A stretch of 64,000 nt of DNA from JACQFK01 sp964619955 (GCA_964619955.1 CAZUJF010000001.1:1-64000); one strand, 5' to 3'; counted from the stretch's first letter, positions 51,448 to 59,453 are shown. Made by a program: numbers and translations. The notes: generated from the letters alone by a model not told the origin.

Positions 51448-51510
51448 AAAAAAACGACCCGGAAGTCATGCCGGGACCCGCGCAGGGTCCAGGGATGGCT
51501 TCCGGGTCGT
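51448..51510 (-). terminator. Terminator/attenuator between rpsO and pnp
   Basis: On the minus strand ACGACCCGGAAG (51510-51499) pairs with CTTCCGGGTCGT (51465-51454), followed by seven T. The loop holds a second stem GGACCC-GCGCA-GGGTCC. It matches the position of the rpsO terminator in other bacteria; read-through would supply pnp. Confidence 0.9.
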
Positions 51511-51526
51511 GTCACGTTCGTCGTTG

Positions 51527-51793
51527 TTACTTTCGGATGCCCAGGCGTTTGATCAGGCCCTGGTAGCGGTTCTGATCCGTCGACTGCAGATACTTGAGCA
51601 GCCGCGCCCGCTGGCCCACCATCATGAGCAGCCCGCGCCGCGAAGTATGGTCCTTCTTGTGCAGCTTCAGGTGCTCGGTGAGATGGTTGATCTGCTCGGT
51701 GATCAGCGCCACCTGGACTTCAGGGGAGCCCGTGTCGCCCTTGTGGGTGGCATAATCCCCCACGGTCTTCTTCTTGTCCGCCATGACGGCCAT
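51527..51793 (-). CDS. rpsO: Ribosomal protein S15
   Basis: This 88-residue small-subunit protein binds 16S rRNA at a three-way junction. It shows GDTGSPEVQVALITEQINHLTEHLK, HKKDHTSRRGLL and LLKYLQ. The first ATG (51793) was chosen because AAGGAG lies 5 bases before it; a second ATG three codons on is the usual family start but lies too far from that site. It has its own TTGAAA-17-TAGACT promoter. Confidence 0.97.
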   Translation of the reverse strand: MAVMADKKKTVGDYATHKGDTGSPEVQVALITEQINHLTEHLKLHKKDHTSRRGLLMMVGQRARLLKYLQSTDQNRYQGLIKRLGIRK

Positions 51794-51818
51794 ATAAACT
51801 CCTTAGATGAGGCTCGAA

Positions 51819-51847
51819 AGTCTATCAAAGAGACGTCGCCTTTTCAA
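51819..51847 (-). promoter_or_regulatory. rpsO promoter
   Basis: TTGAAA (51847-51842), 17 bases, TAGACT (51824-51819) on the minus strand; leader about 20 bases with AAGGAG. Confidence 0.72.
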
Positions 51848-51901
51848 GCCCCACTCGGCCCCGTTCCGGCTTTCCGTCCCGCCGCGGGAGTGAGCTCCTC
51901 C

Positions 51902-51929
51902 TTGACACCCCGGGGAGGGCCACTAAACT
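51902..51929 (+). promoter_or_regulatory. Promoter of the S26-like gene
   Basis: TTGACA (51902-51907), 16 bases, TAAACT (51924-51929), then 9 bases to the ATG; probably leaderless. Confidence 0.68.
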
Positions 51930-51938
51930 AGGGCCCAC

Positions 51939-52430
51939 ATGGCGGTTGAACTCGCCCTCCGCTTCCTCAAAGTCCTGGTCCTCTTCGTCATCCTCTGGAC
52001 CTTCCTTTGGGTCAACAAGTCCTACGGGTGCCGCCGCGTGGAGGGCCAGGAGATGGCCCCGACCTTCCCCCAGGACAAGAACGTGATGCTGAACCCCCAG
52101 ATCCGGAATCCCGGGGATCTGGACCGGGGGGATGCGGTGGCCTACGCCTACGAGATCGGCGGCCGAGGGGTGAAGAACCTGGTCGGGCGGGTGATCGGCC
52201 TGCCGGGGGACCGCGTGAAGATCGTCAAGGGCGAAGTATTTGTGAACAACGAGCGTCTCGTGGAGAACTACGTCAACTCCCGGAACCGCTCCTCCGAGGA
52301 CTACGCCGAGACCCTCATTCCGCGCGACACGCTGTTCGTGCTCGGGGACAACCGCAACGGGGCGAAACTCGTCGACAGCCGGGCCTTCGGGCCGCTCTCG
52401 GCGTGGGCCGTCGCGGGAAAGGTGCGTTGA
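51939..52430 (+). CDS. S26 signal peptidase homologue lacking the catalytic dyad
   Basis: This 163-residue protein has one N-terminal membrane segment (FLKVLVLFVILWTFLWV) and the boxes of signal peptidase I. Box B reads RVEGQEMAPTF, where active enzymes have SMxPT: the nucleophile Ser is Glu. Box D reads LVGRVIGLPGDRV, where the general-base Lys before Arg is Gly. Box E GDNRNGAKLVDSRAFG is close to normal. The fold is therefore kept but both catalytic residues are gone, so normal cleavage is not expected. The next gene begins 6 bases later. A true lepB must lie elsewhere; this one may bind signal peptides or act as a scaffold. Confidence 0.85.
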   Translation: MAVELALRFLKVLVLFVILWTFLWVNKSYGCRRVEGQEMAPTFPQDKNVMLNPQIRNPGDLDRGDAVAYAYEIGGRGVKNLVGRVIGLPGDRVKIVKGEVFVNNERLVENYVNSRNRSSEDYAETLIPRDTLFVLGDNRNGAKLVDSRAFGPLSAWAVAGKVR

Positions 52431-52436
52431 ACGGCC

Positions 52437-53873
52437 TTGGCCATCAACAAAATCGACAAGCCGAAGACGGAATGGACGGCCACGTCCATGATCCTTCTGT
52501 CCGTCTCGCTCGTGCTGGTCCTGGTTTCGGCCGCGCTGGGCTGGTTCGCGTACGTGAACTGGCGCTTCGAGGCGAATCTGGCGGAGGGCCTCCGGGAGTT
52601 CGCGCAGGGGCGGCCGGGGGTCGCGCGGATGTCGCTGAAATCGGCGCTGCAGTACCGCGCGATCGACATCCCGTCCCGCGAACTGCTGGCGAAGATCGAA
52701 TGCGATGAAGGCAATCTGGCCGAGGCCTCCAAGCACTACCAGATCCTCCGCCGCCAGGGGCACCGTTCGCCCGCGGTCCCGGTGGGGCTGGGCGTCGTCG
52801 CCCTCCGGGAGGCCTGCAAGCTGGAGGACCCGAAGGCCGTCGCAGCGAAGGCCCGCGAAGCCGTCGAGGAGTTCACGAAGGCCAACGGGGTGGTTCCCGA
52901 GGCGGATCTCGGGCTCGCGCATGCCGAGCTGATTCTCGCCTGGAAATTCAACGAGCCCGCCCGCGCGTCGAAGGCGAAGGGGATCTTCGAGAAGATCCGC
53001 GCGGCCATGGACGGCAAGCCGGAATACCGGGGCGCCGTCACCCGCGACGGGCTGGTGGATTATTACTCGGGCCTCGGCAAGGCGCTCGCCTCGGGGGAGG
53101 CCTACGATCCGGCCGCGACGGCCGCCTACCGGGCCTGCCACCAGTACGCGAGGCGCTGGCTCCAGCCGCTTTCGAACGTGCTGATCGTGGAGGCGCGGCG
53201 GATGCTGGCGTATACGGGGGACAAGGACGCCCTGGCCGCCCTGAAGCCGGGCCTCGTGGCGCTCAAGAACGAGGGCGGAAACCTGATCCGCTCGAACCGC
53301 GAGGCCAAGGAGGCGCTCGGGGAGGCCTGGTTCCAGTACGGGCTGGCCCTGGCGGGCGCCTGGGGCCGCGCCGGGGTGCTCCCGGAAGCGCAGCCCATCC
53401 TGCGCGACCTCGCTTCGGCCTCGGGCTACGAGGGCCGCCTGGAGCCCGGGCTGATGGAGGCGCTCATCCGCACCGAACTCGCGATGAAGGACGATCCGAA
53501 CGCGGCGAATCAGGAGCGGTCGGTCAGCGGCGCGGTGCAGGGGTACGGCGAACTGCTGCAGAAGCTCGGGAACGACGAAGCGCGCAGGGAGGCCCGTATC
53601 TGGGCCCTCAACAACCAGGCCTGGATGCAGGCCTGGAGGGGCGGGTATTCGTCGAACGCCTCGTACCACACGCAGGCGCTGGACCGGCTGACGGAGGCGT
53701 TGAAGCTCTCGCCGGACGACGCCCTCCTGAACCGCAACGCCTGCATCCTGCTGAAGCGCCTCAAGCGTCCCCCGGCCGCCTGGCAGGCGCATCTCGAAAA
53801 GGTGAAGGCCGGGACGGGGTCCCCGGGCGCCCAGGATTTGGACGCCTTGTCGAAGTATCTCGAGTCGAATTGA
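52437..53873 (+). CDS. Membrane-anchored TPR-like protein
   Basis: This 478-residue protein begins at TTG directly after the S26-like gene. One membrane segment (MILLSVSLVLVLVSAALGWFAY, shortened here to MILLSVSLVLVLVSA) is followed by helical repeats: GRPGVARMSLKSALQYRAID, GNLAEASKHYQILRRQG and, near the end, YHTQALDRLTEALKLSPDDA. It probably lies in the periplasm or equivalent space as a protein-binding scaffold. The small gap to the S26 homologue suggests that they work together. Confidence 0.75.
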   Translation: MAINKIDKPKTEWTATSMILLSVSLVLVLVSAALGWFAYVNWRFEANLAEGLREFAQGRPGVARMSLKSALQYRAIDIPSRELLAKIECDEGNLAEASKHYQILRRQGHRSPAVPVGLGVVALREACKLEDPKAVAAKAREAVEEFTKANGVVPEADLGLAHAELILAWKFNEPARASKAKGIFEKIRAAMDGKPEYRGAVTRDGLVDYYSGLGKALASGEAYDPAATAAYRACHQYARRWLQPLSNVLIVEARRMLAYTGDKDALAALKPGLVALKNEGGNLIRSNREAKEALGEAWFQYGLALAGAWGRAGVLPEAQPILRDLASASGYEGRLEPGLMEALIRTELAMKDDPNAANQERSVSGAVQGYGELLQKLGNDEARREARIWALNNQAWMQAWRGGYSSNASYHTQALDRLTEALKLSPDDALLNRNACILLKRLKRPPAAWQAHLEKVKAGTGSPGAQDLDALSKYLESN

Positions 53874-53888
53874 CGTCCGGATAGACAG

Positions 53889-54233
53889 ATGCAGTGTCTG
53901 CAATGCGGTCAGAACAACGCGGCGGCGGTGGGCTTTTGCGGCCGCTGCGGCTCGAAGATGGACTTCACCGCCGACGAGATCTCCGGCGCCCTGGTGAAGG
54001 ACGCCAAGGAGGAGACGGCCGCCAACACGGAGTATTACGCCAAGCAGGCCCTCATCTTCACGGGAGCCCTGTTCCTGCTGTCCCTGACCCTGTTCATCCT
54101 GTCCCTGGGATCGCCGACCGCCGCCTATTTCATGCCGGGCCTCTCTCAGGGGTCGCGGCACACGGACGTCGAGGTGAAGGTCGACCCCCAGCTGCCCCGT
54201 CTCGCCGTGCCGATCGAAATCCGCAAGAGGTGA
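53889..54233 (+). CDS. Zinc-ribbon membrane protein
   Basis: This 114-residue protein starts with a four-Cys zinc ribbon (CLQCGQNN to FCGRCGSKM), followed by one hydrophobic segment (ALIFTGALFLLSLTLFIL) and a short tail ending in IRKR. No function is known for such zinc_ribbon_2 membrane proteins. It follows the TPR-like gene by 15 bases and precedes a lipoprotein gene by 2. Confidence 0.78.
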   Translation: MQCLQCGQNNAAAVGFCGRCGSKMDFTADEISGALVKDAKEETAANTEYYAKQALIFTGALFLLSLTLFILSLGSPTAAYFMPGLSQGSRHTDVEVKVDPQLPRLAVPIEIRKR

Positions 54234-54235
54234 TC

Positions 54236-54673
54236 ATGATGCGCATCCTGTGTCTTTCAGGCCTGCTGGCGGCGCTGGCGGCCTGCTCCGAGGCCAACTC
54301 CTACGGCGAGGAATTCTCGCTGTACTACCGGCGCCCCGCGTCGGAGACGCGCAGCGAACGCATCGAGCGGCGCGAGATCGTGCACTGGCCCGCGAACCCG
54401 AAGGACAAGAAGCGCATCGGCTTCCTGCACCAGTACCAGACCCTGCTCGAAGGCTCCCGCACCCCGCGCGACTGCTGGTACATCTTCGACCGCTACGGCG
54501 AGACGCGCATCGGCTTCATCACCGCGGAGGGGGTGTTCCACCGCTTCGACAGCCAGGGCCGCCTGGGCGAGCGGGTGGGGGAGTACAAGGTCGTGAGCAC
54601 CGGTCTGAAGGTCTTCTTCGGCATCCCGCTGAAGGAGAACGTGGACATCGAGGAGATCGACCCCTACAAGTAG
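54236..54673 (+). CDS. Predicted lipoprotein, unknown function
   Basis: This 145-residue product has a signal peptide and lipobox LAALAAC. The mature domain is beta-rich and charged, with repeated YDR/YGE patches: WYIFDRYGETRIGFITAEGV, shaped like a single YD- or PH-like sheet. No family is recognised. Two adjacent ATGs are possible starts. It is the last gene of the 51939-54673 operon and is convergent with another lipoprotein 5 bases away. Confidence 0.68.
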   Translation: MMRILCLSGLLAALAACSEANSYGEEFSLYYRRPASETRSERIERREIVHWPANPKDKKRIGFLHQYQTLLEGSRTPRDCWYIFDRYGETRIGFITAEGVFHRFDSQGRLGERVGEYKVVSTGLKVFFGIPLKENVDIEEIDPYK

Positions 54674-54678
54674 GGGGT

Positions 54679-55131
54679 CTACGGCTCCCGGCTCCTTCCG
54701 GTGATCTCGTATCCGTCGGCGCTCGGGGTGCACGTGAACTCCACCGACTGCCTCGTGTCCACCGTATGGCGGTAGGAGCGGTTGGACGAGGAATCCCACA
54801 AGTCGAAGGTGTTCGGTCCCGCGTTGAAGGTCACCGGGACCGAGTGGCGCGGCCAGGCTCCGTTCGCCATCCTGCCCACGCGGAAGATCCCGGCTTTTTC
54901 CCCGTTCACGAAGAGGACGCAGTAGTCCTCGGGGTGTTTCGACCGCCCCTCCGGGGCCAGGATGTCGATGCGGCCCGCCTCCCGCGGCGCGAAGTTGGCG
55001 GCGGGGAGCTGCCGCAGGACCTGGGTCTGGAGCCAGGCCCGGTATTCGAGGGTTTCGCCGTAGGGCGGGGGCGGTTCCTTCTTCCCGCAGGCGGAGAGCA
55101 GGAGGCAGAGCCCCAGCGTCAGCGGCCGCAT
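54679..55131 (-). CDS. Predicted lipoprotein, unknown function
   Basis: This 150-residue protein has a signal peptide and lipobox LLLSACG, then a Pro-rich linker. A beta-sandwich-like domain follows, with VPVTFNAGPNTFDLWD and ending in VEFTCTPSADGYEITG. A family cannot be named. It starts 4 bases after the acyl-CoA dehydrogenase stop, so it is made from that transcript, an odd pairing of a cytoplasmic enzyme and an envelope protein. Confidence 0.67.
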   Translation of the reverse strand: MRPLTLGLCLLLSACGKKEPPPPYGETLEYRAWLQTQVLRQLPAANFAPREAGRIDILAPEGRSKHPEDYCVLFVNGEKAGIFRVGRMANGAWPRHSVPVTFNAGPNTFDLWDSSSNRSYRHTVDTRQSVEFTCTPSADGYEITGRSREP

Positions 55132-55135
55132 GGGG

Positions 55136-56278
55136 TCAGGCGCGCCCCAGGATGTGCTTGCCGATGACGATGCGCTGGATCTCGCTCGTGCCTTCGCCGA
55201 TCTCGCAGAGTTTGGCGTCCCGGTAGAAACGCTCGACGCCGTATTCGGTCATGTAGCCGTAGCCGCCGAGCACCTGGATCGCGTTCTTCGTCACGCGCAT
55301 GGCCATCTCGCTCGCGAAAAGCTTGGCGATGGAGGCCTCCAGGCGGAAGGGCTTTCCCGCGTCCTTCAGGCGCGCCGCCTGGAAGAGCAGGGCGCGTGCC
55401 GCCTCGATTTCGACCTTCATGTCCGCGAGCATGAACGCCACGCCCTGGTGTCCCGAAATCGACTTGCCGAAGGCCTTCCGTTCCTGGGAGTACTCCAGCG
55501 CCTTCTCGAAGGCCCCCTCGGCGAGGCCCAGCGCCATCGCGCCCAGGCCGATGCGGCCCGCGTCCAGGATCTCCATGAAATAGGCCCAGCCCTCCCCGCG
55601 CCGGCCCAGGAGGTGGTCCTCCGGGACGAAGACGTCCTCGAAGGACACGGCGCAGGTGTCGCTGCCGCGGCAGCCGAGCTTGTCCTCCTTCTTGAGGATG
55701 GACACCCCCTTCCAGGAGGGATCCACGACGAAGGCGCTGATGCGGGCGTGCTTTTCGGCGTCGCGGTCGGTCACGGCCGTCACGATCATCACCGAGCAGA
55801 CGCCCGCGTTGGTCATGAACTGCTTGGCCCCGTTGAGCTTCCAGCCCCCGGGGGCGGGCGTGGCCGTGGTCCGGGTGGCGCTGCTGTCGGAACCCGCGCC
55901 CGGCTCGGTGAGCCCGTACGCGCCGATCGTCTCCCCGCGCGCGTTGGGCGGCACGTAGCGCTGTTTGAGCGCGTCGCTGCCGAAGAGCACGATGGGCATG
56001 GTGCCGAGCGACGTGTGGGCCGCCAGCGTCAGGCAGGTCGAGCCGCAGACCTTGGCGATCTCCTCGAGGGCGAGGGCCATGCTCACGGTGTCCGCGCCGG
56101 CGCCGCCGAGCGCCTCCGGCACGGGGATGCCGGCGAGGCCGAGTTCCGCGAGCTTCTTGAAATTCTCCCGGGGGAACTCGGCCGCCTCGTCGATGTGCGC
56201 GGCCCGCGGGGCGAATTCCTTCCGCGCGAGATCCCGGACCGCCTCCCGGATCATGAGCTGGGTCTCGCTGAGTTCCAC
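55136..56278 (-). CDS. Acyl-CoA dehydrogenase
   Basis: This is an FAD enzyme of beta-oxidation or branched-chain amino acid breakdown. The 380 residues show the family pattern: YGLTEPGAGSDSSATRTTA (FAD and substrate loop), the GEGWAYFMEILDAGR region, the catalytic Glu in EYGVERFYRDAK and IGEGTSEIQRIVIGKHI at the C-terminus. Length and the YxxER motif fit short-chain or butyryl-CoA types. The start is GTG with TAGAAT ending 6 bases before it. The electron-transfer flavoprotein and thiolase are not in the window, so the substrate is uncertain. Confidence 0.94.
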   Translation of the reverse strand: MELSETQLMIREAVRDLARKEFAPRAAHIDEAAEFPRENFKKLAELGLAGIPVPEALGGAGADTVSMALALEEIAKVCGSTCLTLAAHTSLGTMPIVLFGSDALKQRYVPPNARGETIGAYGLTEPGAGSDSSATRTTATPAPGGWKLNGAKQFMTNAGVCSVMIVTAVTDRDAEKHARISAFVVDPSWKGVSILKKEDKLGCRGSDTCAVSFEDVFVPEDHLLGRRGEGWAYFMEILDAGRIGLGAMALGLAEGAFEKALEYSQERKAFGKSISGHQGVAFMLADMKVEIEAARALLFQAARLKDAGKPFRLEASIAKLFASEMAMRVTKNAIQVLGGYGYMTEYGVERFYRDAKLCEIGEGTSEIQRIVIGKHILGRA

Positions 56279-56284
56279 GGACGA

Positions 56285-56290
56285 ATTCTA
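56285..56290 (-). promoter_or_regulatory. -10 box TAGAAT of the acyl-CoA dehydrogenase gene
   Basis: On the minus strand TAGAAT ends 6 bases before the GTG start, the leaderless spacing seen repeatedly in this window. Confidence 0.5.
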
Positions 56291-56348
56291 CCACGCGCGC
56301 TTTCGCCGTCCGCCATTCTTTATTCTTCATTCTTCCGTCCGCTTGCCC

Positions 56349-56354
56349 TATCCT
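56349..56354 (+). promoter_or_regulatory. -10 box TATCCT of the hydroxyacid dehydrogenase gene
   Basis: TATCCT ends 6 bases before the ATG; a weak TTCATT lies 17 bases upstream. Confidence 0.45.
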
Positions 56355-56360
56355 CTCCGC

Positions 56361-57317
56361 ATGCCGTTCCGGATCTACCGCCCGTATCCCTTCACCGACC
56401 CCGTCGACCCCGGGGTCGCGGCCGAATTGCGCCGTCTCAAGGTCGCCTTCGAGACGAAGCTGCACGATCGCAGCGACGGCATGGTCATCCTCCTGGCCAC
56501 CAAGGTGGACGCGGCGGTCCTGGCGAAGGCCCCTCGCTGCCGCATCGTCGCGAACGTGGCCGTCGGCTACGACAACCTCGACGTCCCGGCCTGCACCGCC
56601 CGCGGGGTCGTCGCCACGAACACCCCCGACGTGCTGACGGAGGCCACGGCGGACTGCGCCTGGGCCCTCCTGCTGGCCGCGGGCAGGCGCGTGACGGAGG
56701 CGGACCGCTTCGTGAGGGCGGGCCGCTTCAAACGCTGGGACTGGGAGATGCTCCGGGGGCTGGATTTCCACGGCAAGACGCTGGGAATCGTCGGGGCGGG
56801 GCGGATCGGCCAGGCGGTCGGACGCCGGGCCCTCGGATTCGGAATGAAGGTCCTCTACACCGCCCGCTCGCGCAAGCCGGAGTTCGAACGCGGCTGCGGG
56901 GCGGCGTTTGTTCCGCTGCGGACGCTGCTGAAATCCTCCGACTTCGTCTCCATCAACGTGCCGCTTTCGAAGGAGACCCGGCACCTCGTCGGTGCGCGAG
57001 AACTGGCCCTCATGAAGCCCGGCGCCGTGCTCGTGAACACGGCGCGCGGCCCCATCGTCGACGAGCAGGCGCTCGTCCGCGCGCTCCGGAAGGGCGCGAT
57101 CCGGGCGGCCGGGCTGGACGTGTACGAACATGAGCCGGAAGTGCATCCCGCCCTGTTGAAGATGGACCACGTGACGCTGCTGCCGCATATCGGATCGGCG
57201 ACGCGGGAGACCCGCTCGAAGATGTACGAGACCGCGCTGCGGAACCTGATCGCGGTGCTGAAGGGGAAGCGTCCCCCCAATCCGATCAACGGCCGCCAGC
57301 TCGGATGGGCGACGTAG
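56361..57317 (+). CDS. D-2-hydroxyacid dehydrogenase (glyoxylate reductase-like)
   Basis: This 318-residue NAD(P)-dependent enzyme reduces 2-keto acids such as glyoxylate or hydroxypyruvate. The nucleotide-binding motif is GIVGAGRIGQAVG (about 140-152). The catalytic Arg lies in NTARGPIVDE, the Glu in YEHEPEVH and the His in LLPHIGSAT. VAVGYDNLDV is the substrate-loop region. It lacks the ACT domain of SerA and so is nearer to GyaR/GhrB than to phosphoglycerate dehydrogenase. lgt begins 4 bases later. Confidence 0.92.
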   Translation: MPFRIYRPYPFTDPVDPGVAAELRRLKVAFETKLHDRSDGMVILLATKVDAAVLAKAPRCRIVANVAVGYDNLDVPACTARGVVATNTPDVLTEATADCAWALLLAAGRRVTEADRFVRAGRFKRWDWEMLRGLDFHGKTLGIVGAGRIGQAVGRRALGFGMKVLYTARSRKPEFERGCGAAFVPLRTLLKSSDFVSINVPLSKETRHLVGARELALMKPGAVLVNTARGPIVDEQALVRALRKGAIRAAGLDVYEHEPEVHPALLKMDHVTLLPHIGSATRETRSKMYETALRNLIAVLKGKRPPNPINGRQLGWAT

Positions 57318-57321
57318 GCTC

Positions 57322-58152
57322 ATGCTGCCGTTCCACTGGCGCCTCGGACCCTTCGCCCTCAGCCCCGTCGAGGTCTTCGTCTTCGCGGGTTTCGGCCTGG
57401 TCGTCTGGCTGGCCGGACGCGTGATGCGCCGGGACCACCGGATGAGCGGGGAGCAGATCCTCGATTTCGCCCTCGGCGCCCTGATCGGCGGGACCATCGG
57501 GGCGCGGCTCTACTACGCCGTCCCGCTCTGGATCCGCGGGCTCATGAAGACCGGCGAGATCGTGGGTTCCTGGAGCGACGGCTCCGGATTCTACGGGGCG
57601 TTTCTCGGCGGGACGCTGGGCATCCTCATCACCGGGCGGATCAAGGGGCTGCCCGCCGGCATCGTCGTCGACGCGACCGCGCGCTTCCTCCCGCTGGGCT
57701 TCGGCATCGGGAAGATAGGCTGTTTCCTGGCGGGCTGCTGTTACGGCGTGCGCACGGACGGCTTTTTCGGGGTCGCGTTCCGGCCGGGATCCCTCTGCCA
57801 CCAGACGCATCTCAAGGCGGGTCTGATCGGGAAGGGGGCCCTGCGTTCGCTGCCCGTGCATCCCGCGCAGTTCTACGAACTCCTCCTCGGCGTGGGCCTT
57901 TTCGCCGCGCTGGCGCTCCTGGCCCGGCGCCCCCGGCGGACCGGAGAACTCTGGTGCGGATACGCCCTGGGCTACTCCCTCTGGCGCTTCACGGTGGAAT
58001 TCTTCCGCGACGATCCGGGCCGCGATACGTTCGGCTCCGGGGCCCTGTCGGACTCCCAGATCACGGCGCTCGTCGTCTTCTTCCTGGCCGCCGTCCTGTG
58101 GGGCTGGCTGCGCAGACGGCCTGCGGTGAACGCCCCCGAAAAGCCGAACTAA
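57322..58152 (+). CDS. lgt: Prolipoprotein diacylglyceryl transferase
   Basis: Lgt attaches diacylglycerol to the lipobox Cys of prolipoproteins in the inner membrane, the first step for the many lipoproteins seen here. The 276 residues have seven or so membrane segments, the conserved GSGFYGAFLGG, FGIGKIGCFLAGCCYG, HPAQFYE and a C-terminal RFTVEFFR. It is grouped with a dehydrogenase upstream and a GGDEF gene 6 bases downstream. Confidence 0.95.
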   Translation: MLPFHWRLGPFALSPVEVFVFAGFGLVVWLAGRVMRRDHRMSGEQILDFALGALIGGTIGARLYYAVPLWIRGLMKTGEIVGSWSDGSGFYGAFLGGTLGILITGRIKGLPAGIVVDATARFLPLGFGIGKIGCFLAGCCYGVRTDGFFGVAFRPGSLCHQTHLKAGLIGKGALRSLPVHPAQFYELLLGVGLFAALALLARRPRRTGELWCGYALGYSLWRFTVEFFRDDPGRDTFGSGALSDSQITALVVFFLAAVLWGWLRRRPAVNAPEKPN

Positions 58153-58158
58153 TCATGA

Positions 58159-59373
58159 GTGTTGAAGCGGCTTGAGCTCTTCGCCGCCCTCGCGGCCCTT
58201 CCGGCCGCCCTGGGGGGCGTCCTGTACTGGCGCCAGGCGGGGACTCTTCCCCTCGCGGCGGCGGCGAGCGGCGTGCTCTCCGCCTTCATCGCGGCGTTCT
58301 TCTTCCGCCCCTCCGGCGAGGTGCGCGCGCTGGCCCGGGCGGCCGCCGGACGGGAACGCACGCTGCTCCTGAACCTCGCCGAACTCCAGGCCCGGGTGGA
58401 CGTCCTTTCAGCCGAGCGCGAAATCAGCCTCGTCGTCAACGAGGAACTCGATCTGCGCGCCATCCTGGACCGAGTCCTCGCCATCACGGGCGACGCGCTC
58501 GGGGCGGACGTGGAGCTCTGGATGAAATCCGGCGGGGACCTGGTCCCCAGGGCCTCGCGAAAGGACGGCGTCAACCGCTTCGATCCGCCCCTGAGCGCGG
58601 ACGACTCGCTCAGGTCGGCGTTCAGCGAGGGACGGGTCATTCTCGGGGAGGAGGAGGGCCGCTTCCGGGCCGTCGCCCCGATGCAGGCCGATCGCGAGAG
58701 CATCGGCGTGGTCCGCCTGACCTGGGAGCCCGCCGAGACGGCGGCGCTGTCGGAGGAGCGACTGAAGCGCCTCTCCGCGGAAATCCCCGAGTTCTCGAAA
58801 TTCCTCGCGCTGTCCCTCAAGACGCCGGACCTCTACACGCGCGCCGTCCAGGACGGCCTCACGGGGCTCTGGACCAAGCGGCATTTCATCTCGGAGACGC
58901 TGACGGCGATGCAGGCCGCCCGGCGCTACGGCGAGCCCCTGTCCCTCATCATGGTGGACGTGGATCATTTCAAGAAGGTCAACGACACCCACGGCCACGT
59001 CGCGGGGGACAACGTGCTCAAGGGCGTGGCGGAGATCCTCAAGAAGAAGGCGCGCGGGGGGGCCGTGTTCCGCTACGGCGGGGAGGAGATGGCCGTCCTG
59101 CTCCCGAAGGCGCCCCTGGAGGCCGCCGTCCAGGCCGCCGAACGGCTGAGGCAGGCCATCGAGGCCCACAAGATCGCCGGCATCAAGATCAGCGCGAGCT
59201 TCGGCGTGGCGGACTGGGATCCCGGGCTGGCGGAACCGCCCGCGTTCGTGGACAAGGCGGACAAGGCGCTCTACCAGGCCAAGGAGGCCGGGCGCAACCG
59301 CGTCTGTTACGTCCCCTCCACGACGCCCGCCCCGTCCCAGGCGCCGACCCGGCGCTTCACGCGCTCCGCGTAG
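58159..59373 (+). CDS. GGDEF-domain protein with N-terminal sensor region
   Basis: This 404-residue protein has two short N-terminal hydrophobic segments. A middle domain of GAF-like pattern (about 85-210; LDLRAILDRVLAITGDALG) follows, then a C-terminal diguanylate cyclase-like domain. The latter starts DGLTGLWTKRHF, has MVDVDHFKKVNDTHGH, and the signature reads RYGGEEMAVLLP, that is GGEEM instead of GG[D/E]EF. The change of the last residue is sometimes tolerated, so c-di-GMP synthesis is likely but unproven. No inhibitory RxxD site is evident. The start is GTG; it is probably in one operon with lgt. Confidence 0.87.
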   Translation: MLKRLELFAALAALPAALGGVLYWRQAGTLPLAAAASGVLSAFIAAFFFRPSGEVRALARAAAGRERTLLLNLAELQARVDVLSAEREISLVVNEELDLRAILDRVLAITGDALGADVELWMKSGGDLVPRASRKDGVNRFDPPLSADDSLRSAFSEGRVILGEEEGRFRAVAPMQADRESIGVVRLTWEPAETAALSEERLKRLSAEIPEFSKFLALSLKTPDLYTRAVQDGLTGLWTKRHFISETLTAMQAARRYGEPLSLIMVDVDHFKKVNDTHGHVAGDNVLKGVAEILKKKARGGAVFRYGGEEMAVLLPKAPLEAAVQAAERLRQAIEAHKIAGIKISASFGVADWDPGLAEPPAFVDKADKALYQAKEAGRNRVCYVPSTTPAPSQAPTRRFTRSA

Positions 59374-59386
59374 CGGTTCGACCAAC

Positions 59387-59431
59387 TCAATTCTGCGGGT
59401 TGCACCCTTCGGGCTCAACCCACAGAATTGA
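59387..59431. repeat. Inverted repeat between GGDEF gene and uvrB
   Basis: TCAATTCTG (59387-59395) and CAGAATTGA (59423-59431) form outer arms; GGGTTG (59397-59402) and CAACCC (59416-59421) inner arms; CCC-TT-CGGG at the tip. It has no T tract; a possible terminator or REP-like element. Confidence 0.6.
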
Positions 59432-59453
59432 AGCAGACTCACCACAAGCCGGT

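Noticed and set aside
56361..57317. Call as phosphoglycerate dehydrogenase (serA)
   Set aside because: The protein is only 318 residues and lacks the C-terminal ACT/regulatory domain; a general 2-hydroxyacid dehydrogenase fits better.
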